In this document: one piece after another, positions 13,569 through 27,300 of the stretch
Numbering within the stretch: the stretch's first letter is position 1
How the letters are laid out: each line of letters begins with the position of its first letter
DNA from: Microplitis mediator
Taxonomy: Eukaryota > Arthropoda > Insecta > Hymenoptera > Braconidae
Direction: 5' to 3'
Length of the DNA stretch: 64,000 bases
Assembly: GCF_029852145.1 (NCBI RefSeq)
Contig: NC_079978.1
Coordinates: forward strand, 9,045,058-9,109,057
Notes under the pieces: generated by a model
What the model was told of the DNA's origin: nothing
Databases searched by the model: none
What the model saw: only the letters and a program-made list of their open reading frames with translations
Position numbers and translations under genes: made by a program

Positions 13569-15263
13569 AGTTAAGATAATTTCATACTTTTGAAGAAAAT
13601 AGAATATAAAAAAATCTTGCTTACAATCCAATCTATAAACTCATAATTTTATATAATAAAAAATGTCAACATAAGAATAATAATTATAATAATAAAAATA
13701 AAAAAAAAATCCAAAAATAAAACTGTGTCAATTTTTTTACCATGGCCTACATCCATTTGTAGTGTTGAAAGGGTCGTACTGGTGACGTAACATCACCATT
13801 TTTTTAAATTGAAGAATAATTAATCATTGATGTGGTTTCTTTTATTTAGTCAAGAACATTTATTTGAATGATTAATTTTGTTCTAAAACCTATTAATAAA
13901 AAAAAAAAGTAATAATAATAATTTTAATTACTTACCGAAATAAAAAATGAAAAGGTCCCAGTTTCAGAGCTTGGCCCAAAGCGCATCTCCCCACCCTTCA
14001 TCGAGTATGTAGGTGAGTAGCAAATCATTCGGAATGAGGAATCATTGCCGGAATTAAGAAGATTGGTATGCTTGCTCAAAAAGTAATCCGGCGCTTGACC
14101 CAATCCTACTGCGATAGCCTATGCAATCATTCTTTCTTAGTTATACTTCATTTTTTTTTTTTTTTTATTTTTTGATTGAATGCATAACTAGAAGAAGGCT
14201 TTTCAAAAAACAGAAAAAAAAACATACGATGAGAAGTCTTGTTGTAAGTACTTTGAAGTCTTCCACAAGATTATCCACTGAATCGCGGAAAGTTGGAAGT
14301 TCATCATCTGGTAGGATTGTATCTTTTCCGGAAAGTATGAACTCGTGTCTGGATTCCGTTTCTCTCAATGATGGTCCCCTTTAATTCATAAGAACACAAT
14401 AATTTATTTAATCATAAATGAAATAAATAAATTTTTATAGTAATCTTATCAAAAAATTTTAAAAGTCTACTTACTCTTCGGTCTTTATGTATCCACTTTG
14501 AGAAGGTGCAACACATTCACATTTGGCACGAGACTTTTCTGGTAATCCACAAAAATCATCTAATGCTTGGTACACAGTCTTTGTCTGGAAGAAAAAAAAA
14601 ATAATTCATCAAAAATATATTTAGATTAACAAAAATAAATATTTAATATTTATTTATTTTAATTATTATTTTGAAGATTGATTTATTATATTAAAGTTTT
14701 ATCGACTGTTTGAACGGATGAAAATGTCTATAAATCAATGAAAAAAAAAATTTTCAAGGAATTAAAACACATTATAGTGCATCTGGATAAATAATTGCCG
14801 AGTTTATGTTTCTTAATCCAATGTCTCGGTAAAAAGGAAGATCCGTTTGCTAAGAAATCATATTGTAAAAACGAGTTATAGTATTTTTCGGCACACCAAT
14901 ATAAAGACAAGTTTTGTTTTATTATTTTATACCAGGAGTATATTAAAAATATACCATAATAACTTTAATTCACTTAATAATATCTATATGATTTTTCTTT
15001 TATCATTCTTGACGCACGGTGTACGGTGATGATGATGATGATGATGCAGTTGACGAGGTCATTCATTTGTATTTTAAACAGATGCAATAGCAGCAATATT
15101 AACACTCTTTATTACATATATATATTTTTATACTGAGATTCTTAGAATAACATAAAGGGAATATGTGTATATCAATGTTATATCCTGTCAAGATAGACAT
15201 TATGATAGGACAAAGACACTTCTTTTACTTATTTTTTTATTTCGTATCACATGGAATTGATAA

Positions 15264-15331
<68 letters not shown>

Positions 15332-18300
15332 ATGTCTTACTTTTATTTAGTCTGAAGTATATATATATATATATATATTTTTTACGGCTTAGTAATTTAA
15401 TATATACTATTTTTATAAACGTTATATCAATTATTTAAACTTAATGTGTAATATAATATTTAATAAATAAAATAAAAATAGTATAGTGTGGATTGTAAAT
15501 TAAAATACGTCATATCAAAAAATAAATATTACTCATAAAAATTGAATAATGGAAACTGAATTTACACCCACTTTTAAAATATTTAGATTACAATTGATAA
15601 ATTTTACATTATTTTAAAATAAAAATAAACAACGAATTATTAAAGTCAATAAAAATTTTTATGTAAGACGTAATTACTTGTTAACAATTAATGTACCAAG
15701 TCATAGACGGTTATAAGCAATTTAATTTTAAAATTCAATCACATTATTGAAAGAGTGCATTTAATTGATTAACTGAAGCTACACTAATAGTATTTAATTG
15801 TACAACTAATTGATTGATGAAATAATTAAAAATAAAATTAGTTCGAGGCTATTATTTGCATCACTCAATAACTAATAATCATTGTGTTACCTTTTATTTT
15901 TTTTTATACTTTTGCTAGTAACTTTTACATTATAAATTGTGAAAGATCTGAGAAATATTTTTAAATGTTTCTATTTTACAAAAATTTTTATTTCATTATA
16001 CTGCTTTTTTTTCTTGTATACGAACAAATCATTTATATTAATTATATTAATTCTATTAGAAAAATAATCTATGAATTTATTGATGATAAGATAAATTGAA
16101 ATACACGCCGTGATTCTCAATGACCATTTACTGACTTTATTATGAAAAGATATGTGCGCACGGATGTACATAAAATGATAATAATAAAAATCATAATAAT
16201 AATAATAATAAAATGTTCTTGGATCTGGGATATCAATGTAATTAATGACAAGGTCCAAGACCTTATCGGTGGCCTCTTGAAACTACTTAAAAAATTTAAT
16301 AAAAAAAAAAATAATAATAATAATAATATAAAATATATCTAGCGTTTATTTTATTTGTTGAACTTTTAATTTTTAAAATATTATATTTAATCAAATTTAC
16401 CTTTCTGAGAGAAACACCATGATTAACAATAATAGCAAATCCTTTTTTGGCTAAAGCTCGTACAAGTTTTGTAGAAACTTGTTTAGTGTGGATTCCCTTC
16501 GGTGTATTACCTGAAAATAGAAATAAAATTGATTAGAAAAAAAATGATAATAATTTATTAAGGCAAGTTATTGATAAATTAAACAGTCGTTTTAATTATT
16601 TAACTGAAAAATTGAATATTCAATTGAAAAATTAAGAAAAAATAATATGTATTAGTTTCCACTTGAAAATAAATTACTTTATAACGAAAAATGTAATTTT
16701 TGTAATTGTTGAATTAATTTTTTTTATGTCACTAGTTTTATTATTAAAAATACATGTAAGTGTATCTATAGCTTTATTCTTTGTATAGAAAATTTTTTTT
16801 AGTGTGGAAAAATTTTTTACAAGTTACTTTAAACATTTATCAGTTATAATAATTTATGATTGTTAGAATTGTCAGCAAACTACAAAAACTATATATATTC
16901 ATAGTATTGCCTCTGACGTATTGAAGGATAATTATGAGAATCTTTTAAAAGAATGCATCGAACATGATAAAAAAAAATTAACAATGAACATTTTGATAAT
17001 AAAAAATTAATTATTAATTGATTTATCATTAAATACAATAATTATTTCATGGAGGAGATAATTAATCTTATGAGAATAAATTAATATAAAGTAATTAATA
17101 ATTAATTCAATTGATTAAATTTAATGATATTAAAAGTGCTAATGAATACGTCGATTATAAATGAATAAATTTATTTTCATTTCCTACTTCCCTAAACAAT
17201 TTAATCTCCAACATAGAGTTTTAAAAAATTAAGTGTAAACTAAACATTATATTTAAAGACATAAAATAAGTAACGATTTTTCTATGAAAGATTTATGCAA
17301 CTATTTTACTCTCGAATGTTCGTGATGACGTTTTTCACTACAACAGCTATTCTGATATTCTATTTTATTTGTTCTTACGTATGATACCGCTCATTTTTTT
17401 TTTTTTTTTTTTTTTTTTTTGTTATTTTCATCATTCTTTTATCTTACTCTCTTTCTATTTCACAATTAAATATGCGCAATATTAATAACAGAAAATCAAT
17501 GTATATATGAATATAAATTAAAAATAAAATATAACCGAAAAAACGAATAAATCAAATAAAATTTTTTTTATTAAATAATTTATCCAGACATCTTTGTGGA
17601 TATTTTTATCTACTGCATTTCTGAGTCACTTTCATGTCTCTTGGAATCTATTCTGAGCCACCCTTATAATTTATATATTTAATTTTAGTTCAAATATATA
17701 TTAATAATTAGTAATATGAGAAGATTAATTAAATTATCAATTACATTTTAAATTTAAAAGAATAATAAATAATATTAATTAAGTCTCAATAAATGAAAAC
17801 AACTGACTATTAAAAAATAAATATTTAAAAATCAATATAAAAAATAATTATCAGGATTTTAACCTTGGTTAAACGACCTTATCAGTTACTCCACGACCTC
17901 ACAAGAATTGCAATCAATTTAATTTCAAATCCATCATACAACGTCGCTGTATTTTTGTCTACACACATTATTTAATTCCGAGGATAACAATTGTCGGCTT
18001 TGCATACAAAGAACAAACGTCACAACAATCGTAAATGATTCATGTATCATACACGGAAATCTAACGTTAATTCTCTAAGTTCTAGATTTTATTTATTTAC
18101 TTAAACTTTATTTTTCTTTTTTATTACTGATATAATACGTCACCTTGACATTCAATTGAAATTTATCTTAGTCGCTATTACTATTACATCTATCATATAT
18201 TATTTATAATTTCTTTTTTTTTACAACTCAATAAATTAGCAATAAAACTTTTAGCGTCATGTTCTCTTCGGGATTCTAGCTGTCGACACCTTACATTATT

Positions 18301-21300
18301 ATTTCTTTACTTCCTTCTTGTACCATCAATTATATATACATCGTTGACGTTTCACGTAAACAAAATTAATTTGATGGCTATATAGGTTTTACTCAAAATT
18401 TAAATCATGACGTTGATTGCTTAGATTTTATGGATTTTTATTTTTAATGATATGAATCTCTTCTTAATTATCATTAGATACTTTATTTATTATTATTATT
18501 TCATTTGTTGAAATTATTACACGATCTATAATGATTTTTAAAGAAAAACTTGTTAACTAAACGTTTTAATAGATTTCATTTATCTGATGTAAGTTTGATT
18601 TTTTTTTCAATAACTAAATAATTATCTTTTATTATGTATTTATTCATTTAGAAATTAGGTCTGAAGATGTTAAAAATATTTAACAAAACGTTACCCATAA
18701 TGTAATTTATGATGTCAGTAAAGCAGACCGGTAATACCATAGTCCCTTGATTCAAAGATATTATTATTATTATTATTATTAACATTACTATTATCGTATT
18801 ACTTTCAAAAATAAATTTTAGTTTAAAAAATTAATAAAATTTAAATATAAACAGCGGATATGAGATAATGATAATAATCTTATTAAGAGGAAAATGCGTC
18901 AAACCAAAATTGTGAAATATTATAATTATTATTTATGTATTTTATTATTTCATCTCAAACTATATTTTTATGTCGACTAATGGACCACTTGTGACGCACT
19001 TACATAAAAATTTAATAGTCTGCAAAATATTAAGATACAATTTTAATTTAATAACATTAATTTATTCATTTTTAAATTCATTATGTATGAGAAAAAAAAT
19101 ATATTTTTTTTTGGTTTAAATCATGTAGCGTCTATAAGTAGAAATTAATTTAACATATATTATTTTATTAATAGCTGGTTAATTTGAAAAAAATAATGTT
19201 TACAAGTGAATGGTATAAAAGTGATAAAGTAAGTAAATAATAAAAATTAATGTAACACTTGTAATAATATATTAATAATTAATAGATGACATTAATTCTA
19301 TAATTGAAAAAAATTTATATATGTATTATAATAAGGCAAGACTTTTTAAAATTGAATGATTAAATTTTAATCATACTTATATATTTTTTATTTTATGACT
19401 ACGATAATAAGCAATAAAATATATCTTTCTGCAATTAAAAAATTGCAATAACAATGGAAAGAAAACATAAGAGATTAAATGGATGTTAATCTTTTTACAA
19501 TTTGTCTTGTACTGTTTTTCAGTGATCATATTATTTATCTGAAAAATTATCCGACATGCTTATCACGGTAGTAAAGCAAAGAACAATAAATTAAAATAAA
19601 AAAGCATAAATAAGAAAGAGAAAGAAAGTTGTAAATAGAAGCTCTAGCAATAGTCACGTGATTGCAGGTCTTGGGCTAAAATTTGAATTAATTTACCTCA
19701 TTCGAATTTTTGTTTATCTATCTATATCTATATCTATAGTAGACAATATTATTAACCTAAAAATTTATATAAAATGATAAGATATAAAAGTAACACAAAG
19801 TTTAAAAATTGTAAAACATTAAATAAATAAATAATAATTATTTTATAAAAACAAATATTTTTGAATAACAAAAAAAAATGTAATTAATAATATTTAATTT
19901 TATAATTTACATCAATGAAATTGATAGATTAATTTTATTATTCAATGAAAATATTTTAACGCAATTAAAATTTTTTAGTTGAAAAAATTTTCTTTCTACA
20001 AACACTTTCTCATCATATATGTCCATCGAAGGATAGAAAGTCGGAATGTATATATAAAGAATTAAGTAGTGGGAAAGATAAGAAAAGTTACACTACACCC
20101 TTGTAAAAGTTTTAAACTGGAATTAAAAAAAAAATTGACTTTCAATTAATCATTAATTTTTTTTTTAAATAACTTGAAAATGTTTTTTCTCATAAATTGA
20201 TTCGTTATTAACAAATGCAACGAATTGTATTTCTCATGTTTGCAAAATGTAAAAAAAAATAAACGAATAAAAAAAAAAGTTATAAAAATGACAAGAAAAA
20301 ATAATTATTGCATTTAGACTTTAACGTCATAAATATTTTTATATTTAATGCCACGATGTCTCAATAAACTTATAGTATTTCAATATCTTCATTATTTGTT
20401 ATTAATGACGAATATGACAAATATTTTTCTTTAATATACGTCAATTGAAAGCGAAATATGTATGACAAAAAAAAATATTTATTATAATAAATATATTATT
20501 ATGGAATTTTTATTTTCCTAGGTGCTATAACATTTTAAATGTTACATATATTATAATAATTGGCTTTAATTGTCTGGTCTACGTGTGAATATTTAAAATT
20601 GTATATAAAAAGAAACACATATGTTTCTAAATACATTAAATATAATTATTATGTTATGTATAATTTGTTGAATTGTTTATTTTAATTAATTAAATACGTA
20701 ATAATTTACATTCGTGGTTTTAGTTGACCTCGAAACTCAGTGATTAGAAGAATTATATATGTAATGTTTTAAATGAATGTAACAACATAACTAAATACAT
20801 ACAAGCTGATTAAGTATTATAATAGACTCGACCATGACGCTATATATGATATCAGTTTAGGAAAACCAAAACTGAACTTTCGATTTTGTTGTTTGTATAT
20901 TTGTATAATTATAATCAGATATTGTGGTCATTATTGCTTTGCTGTTTGTCATTTTAGCGAATAAAATAAACAATAATAAATCAGGGTGTACTGAAAACTA
21001 TGATCAAGTTATTGAAATTCTAAGAATTTATTATCATGTGATTTTACTGTTAATTAAAAGAAAAAAAAATATATGAGCAATCAATAATAAATAAAAGAAT
21101 AAAATTGTTTAATTAATGATAGGAAAGTTGTGCAAATTTATTTTTTTTACAATCAGCATGTCTCAAGAATCGGTTTCTAACTTTCGCTCGTCCCTGAAAG
21201 TGACTGTCGAGGACACTTTAGTATTCAACGTCTGTCTATTCCATCCCAAAGCAATTTAACACCCGGAAATTAATGGACATAGATAAATTTATAAACAATC

Positions 21301-24300
21301 AATAACAACATATGATAAACAAAGTAACAAAAATTATAATAAAAATTTATATTTTGAAAATATAAAATTTTTTTTTTTTTAGTTACAAAAAAATTAAATA
21401 AAGTCTGCGGTTGGTGATTCAGCGATTACGGTTAACGCGGAAATGATAAACTTCGTGTAGAGTAGTCGTTTTAACATTTAGCTTTGCTACATCTACATCT
21501 AGTCTACTGTAGACTACATTTATGTATATATGTAAGTGTTACGTCGATATGCAATACATGATAATGATAAAAAAAAATGTGTACCACGCAAAAAAAGAAG
21601 GAAAGAGAAAAGTTAAAAAAAGAAGAAGAGATATAAAATAGGTATGGAGTTCACAGTTGTGGTGACACGAGGCAAGCAGCTGATCAGCCATTCTCCATAC
21701 ATGCGCATTCTTTTTCCAGGGACGAATTACTCGTGTATAACTAACAAGTCTTTCAATTATATGTGATTCATTATTAAAATAATAGGTTGCATAATTTAAT
21801 CAAAAAATCTAAAAAAAATTAATAGTCAACAGATATACGTAATCATAAATAAAATAATCCAGGTCGGAAGAAATTCTTGTTTTTAAATAAATCATGAATT
21901 TATTTTGAAATACGAAAAAAATTTTCATTTATTAATGTATGTATTTATATATATATACCTTAATAAAGGTGAAGGATTAAATTTAAACGGGAAATCCTTG
22001 GTTTAATTTCGAGGCCTACCTCCAAAGATTATTACCCAAATGATTACTACACGAATTAATTAAAAATTGTTAATACAAATTTTATTATTGTACTGATAAA
22101 TTTAAAATGAATAAAAGGTAATGTATAAAATTTAAATTTGCGTTGAGTTAGTCATAGATTTTTTTTCTCAACATAACGGAAGTTAATTATATGAGCATCG
22201 AAGCATCACACAGAGACAATACCGACGCGGATCATTGACTTAAATAATAATAAAATAAAAAATAATATATGAAATTAAAAAAATAATAAAGAAAATTGAT
22301 TTTTTTAGTAAATAATAAATTAAAAAATGAGGTCAGCCTCTTACATATTGAATCTTTGGCACGGAATACGTTATTCAATTACCCAATATAAAAAGTAAGA
22401 GGTAAAACGATGATACTGTAGTACGTATATATATATATTAATATATACCACTTAGATGCAGATGATACCAGAAACAATTAAAATGTATGAATACGAGTTT
22501 ATAAATGTTGCCACTAAATGAAAGAATTATGAGGACAACTTAAATAGATTTTATTAATTGTAGAGCATTGACATCAAGTATATTCAAATTGATTTTTATG
22601 CAAAATTAATATATACTTTACAAATGCCTTTTTTCGTTCATTATAAAGAAGTCTTTAAATACTTAATTAATGTAATTATACGTGAAAAATAAAAAATAAA
22701 TAATTAGCTCAGTGTCAATTGAAAAATAAATGAAATTTATTATAACTTGAAGTTTTATAATGATATTTAAAAAATATATATATATGTATGCGACATTCCA
22801 TGCCAACTTGTCCTACCAATGAATTTTGCATCTCCGATTTCGCTGAAATTGGGGCACTTTTGTGTACCCCTAGAAAAAAGTTTTTATGAATTTTTTCAAA
22901 TTTTTTTATCCAACCAATCGGGAGATATGAATTTTTTAAGATTTCAGGGATTTTTTTTTTAAATAGCCATAACTTAGTGGACAATTGTCCGATTTGGGTC
23001 TTTTTTTTTCAAAATTCGTGTTTTTTAATAAATTTTCTAGGAAATTCATGCAAAAAAATTATTCATTATTAATTTGATTGTTTTTTTTTTAATTTTAAAC
23101 TTAAAACAGCGATTTTAAGATTGTTTGTATCCTTTGATTTTTGTTTTTTAAATTTTCAAAAATAATACTCCCCAAAACACGAATTTTGAGCCTAGTCTCG
23201 TAATGGGATAATGATGGGTTATAATTTTTTTTTAACTTCCCGCTAAGAAAATTGGAAATTTTCAAAAATTCGGGATGTTATTGGTTTCGATTCGATTTTC
23301 GAAAACCGAATTTCTATCAGATCTTGATGTTTTGAGGTTCTAGGAAGCTATTCTGACTAATTTCACGATGATGTCCGCGTGTATGCAGGTGTGTATGTAC
23401 GTCCCTATGTAAACATCTGTAACTTTTGAACGGATGAACCGATTTCGATCGTTAAGGTGTCATTCGACGCGTCTTGTTAATATCTAGAAGCTGTGAAAAT
23501 TTGAGTTTAATGAGTAGGGCGCGTTCGGAGATATTTCAAAAATAAAATTTTTTCAAAAATGCTGGAAGGACAAGTTGGTATGAAATGTCCCATATGTATT
23601 ATTATAAGGCAAGACTTTTTAAAATTGAATGATTAAATTTTTTATTTTATGACTACGGCAATAAGCAATAAAATATATCTTTTTGCAATTAAAAAATTGC
23701 AATAACAATGGAAAGAAAACACAAGAGATTAAATGGATGGTAATCTTTTTACAGTTTGTCCTTTACTGTTTTTCAGTGATCATATTATTTACTTGAAAAA
23801 ATATCCGACATGCTTATCACAGTAGTAAAGCAAAGAATAATAAATTAAAAAAGGAAAAATCAGAAAGAGAAAGAAAGTTGTAAATAGAAGCATACACGTG
23901 GAGATGATTTTCGAGCAACAGCCATATGATTACAGGTCTTGGGCTAAAATTTGAATTAATTTACCTCATTCAAATTTTTGTTTATCTATCTATATCTATA
24001 TCTATAGTAGACAATGTTATTAACCTACGTGAGCGTAGTTTCAGGAGTCACCACTAAGCGGTGTATGAGCGCACAGACTTCCTCCTCAGACACATGCACT
24101 GATAAAAGGATTTCTTAGCAATTACAAAGATTTCTTAGTATTTAAGAAATTATTTCTTAAACATAATTTTTTTGTATTTAACAAAAATTTCTTAAATAGT
24201 AAGAAATGTTTCTTAAATACAAAAAAATGATGTTTAAGAAATCTTTTTAAATGCTAAGAAATCCTTTTATCAGTGTGTCATCAACCTTTTAACAACCGTT

Positions 24301-27300
24301 CAAATGAAAAATTTTCAACTTTTTTTCATTCAAACAATCACTATTATTTTTTTCATTCAAACAATTAATATATGAGCAAATCATAAAAATTATATTAGTC
24401 TATTTCGTTTATTTCATTTTTTTGATTTAAACAATCACTGTTAACATGTGCACAAAGTGTATCATAAACTGCCAAGTATTATGCTATAATATGTTAACGG
24501 TGATTTACCCAGGGCCTAGGCATATCTACTTACGTAGTTATGCGAAGGATATCATATCTGTTTACAGATATTCGTGACATTTGATGTGGATTTATCTATC
24601 AAGGGCCAATAGCTAAACAGAAAAAAAAATTATTTGGCTCAAAGAAATTTTTCTTGAGCCAAGAAACTTTTGAGGGCATGGAATGAAAACCGAGATTTTC
24701 TTGACGGAAGTAAAAAAATTCCTTGGATTTTAAATCTTGAACGAAGAAAAAAAAGTTTTGACTCAATATATCTTCAAAGATTGATTCAACAGTTGAGTTA
24801 CTTAATTAAATAATTAAAATTTTTTGATTTTATAAATATTGTTCCTTACTGTAATATATTTGTTACTTTAACCAAACAATATAAATGTTCAGTACAAGAA
24901 ATCTACATTGGTGAATAAAGTAATGCGATGTTTTGAGTCAATAAACAGTAATAACTTGAACTAAAATACAAATCTCGAACCAAGAGTACTGCGAGCTTAA
25001 GCCAAGTAAGTTTTCTCTTGGTTTCACGCAAAGGTTCTCCCACTCTTTTCTCACTACTCTATCTTTGTCGCTCCTGCACAAGAAATGAAAATTTTGTCCA
25101 CGTTATAAGGTTAAGTAGATAAAATTTAAAAAGCAAGATAATAATAATTATTTCATAAATGTTATAATTATTTGTAAGTTTAGCAAATATTTGGGCACAT
25201 ATGTATTTTATTTATTATAAATTCAGCTATTTAAGGAATTTCCGAGTGAAACTATATTTGTTTTTTTTTTTAATTTGAAATAAAATATTCTTAAATTAAG
25301 AAAACTTGATGGTTTACAAATGAAGGCTAAATTTTTTTTATTATAAACATAGAACTCTTTCAAATTTTTATTGTTCAATAAAGGAATTTTTTTTTAGCTT
25401 AGTCTTGAATATATATAATACTGAATAACTTTAAGTAACAGAATAAATTTTTATTTCCACATGCGTGTGGTGGCCGAGTGGTCTAAAGTACATGACTTAA
25501 ACCACTCTGACTCGAAGGGTCGGCGGTTCGAGTCCCATCATACGTCAAAAAAATTAAAATTTTTCTTCTTTACCGAAGGTAGAAAAAATGACATTTAACC
25601 CTCCCAGATGGATAAAATAAGTCGTACAGTTAAATAATTATTTTAAACAGAAAAATTATTTCTTGAAAAACCAAGAGAAAAAATACTTGGGCTGAGAAGC
25701 GAATCACTTTAAACCAAGAAAAAAATACTTGGGCCGAGAATGAAATCACTTTAAACTAAGAAAAAAAATACTTGAGTCAATAATTGAATTATTTTAAACC
25801 AAGAAAAAAAATACTTGTGTCAGAAGTTAAATTATATTAAGCCAAGAAAAAAATACTGGAATCAAAAATCTAAATACTTTAAACCGAGTAAAAAAATACT
25901 TAAGATAAGTCTGAAATGTTTCTAAACAAAAACAAAAATTTTTCAAGCTGAATAATTCTATTCTTGAATCGAGATAGTTATTTATTCAATAAAGAAATTA
26001 GCTTCTAAATCCAAATTTTGTTGTTATTTGAATCAAATACAAATTGTAAGCTTGATTCAAGAAAAAATATGGAAAGAACGTAAATTCCTTAGTTCAAGTA
26101 ATCCTTTTTTTCTGTGTAGAACATACGGACTTCCAATATTCGTCATGTGTGGGTGGGTGGACGAACGTACAGACTCATTCCGGCGAGTTCCTAGGTTTTA
26201 CCATTGGTAAAACGACTGAGGTCATGGGGAATAAGAAGTGCGTATTTTATTGCCGTAATACTAACGTAGTGTTAATGAGTAAAGTTGTATAAAAAAAAAA
26301 AATATTTAATTGCTGTTATATATTAAATATATAATGTGAGAAGCTAAATTTATATAGATTAAATTTTAAAATAAGAAAATAAGGTCATCAAAAAATCTCA
26401 GTGGGGTCATGCAATAGGAGAGAATGAGAGAGAGGAATGAACGTCTCATCGAGTTCGTGTGTCGCCAAACTAAATGCGTATACGTATTCCGGTTGTCGTT
26501 GGCCGTTTGCCCGGTGTGCAAAAGACCTACTATATAGTATAAAAATTTAATATAGTACTGGCAATAGTAATTGGTCGTAGTAATACATATATGAAAGAAT
26601 AATAACAGTAATGGTGAGTAGTAGTCTAGTTAGTTGTTGTTGTTGTTGTTGTTGTTATAGTTGTAGTAGACGACCGAACCTTCTAACGTTCTAACGTCTA
26701 TCCAAAAGAAAGACGTCTCTACAAACTATATACATATACGTACAACAAATAGAAAGAAACAAAAAGTCTTTGACAGTAGATAGTTTATAAAGTGTCTGCA
26801 GTCTATAGTCTAGACACACTAAAGTCTCTCATCTCTGCTCATTGAATCATCAACTCCCACTTAACTTATTTCATTAATATCAATCTTAAAAGACTTGTAA
26901 GTCCGCTCTTCAATTTAACCCTTCAAATTAATCTATTAGTGGTATGTAATTTTCGTTTTATATCACGAGTGTGCGGCTATACATATAATAATAAAAAGAA
27001 AGAGTAAGAGAATTAAAAAATTGTCGCACGAGTATATATTTACTCTGTCAATTGGCATCAAAGTGATCATTCAGTGTGGCAATATAAATTATATAGAGCA
27101 GTTTAATTTTTATATTTAATGATTCAAGTGTTAAAAATCATAGACGTATTACTGCATCTATTAGAGAGAAAAAAAATCATATGAATAATAATTAAACTAT
27201 AGATAAGTTGGATATATTATGGCACCCACTCATGGCCTACATGTAATGTGGGCAAAAAAAAATGACCATGACTCATAAGAGAAACGAGATACATACTATT

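Larger units (their letters stand above)
24616..26120. repeat. composite repeat region with weak inverted ends
   Basis: The left end ACAGAAAAAAAAATTATTTG and the right end, reversed, ACACAGAAAAAAAGGATTAC are loosely inverted, hinting at one 1.5-kb element. Inside are motifs around AGCCAAGAAA/CTTGGGC throughout, a tandem array at 25655-25912 and a tRNA-like segment at 25464-25544. No protein frame of note. Element boundaries are uncertain. Confidence 0.4.

Noticed and set aside
14121..14384. 87-codon plus-strand frame
   Set aside because: Antisense of oxygenase exon 4, which reads EGPSLRETESRHEF on the minus strand in phase.
15163..15438. 91-codon frame rich in Tyr-Ile
   Set aside because: It is translated AT microsatellite; the same applies to 41827-42072 and its complement.
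17860..17960. Possible third tRNA-like segment on the minus strand
   Set aside because: Only a weak resemblance to an A box; no B box or pairing stems found.
22715..22984. 89-codon minus-strand frame as a transposase fragment
   Set aside because: No transposase motif is seen, and it starts outside the element's terminal repeat.
24616..26120. CRISPR array or satellite
   Set aside because: The units are diverged, lack regular unique spacers, and the genome is eukaryotic.
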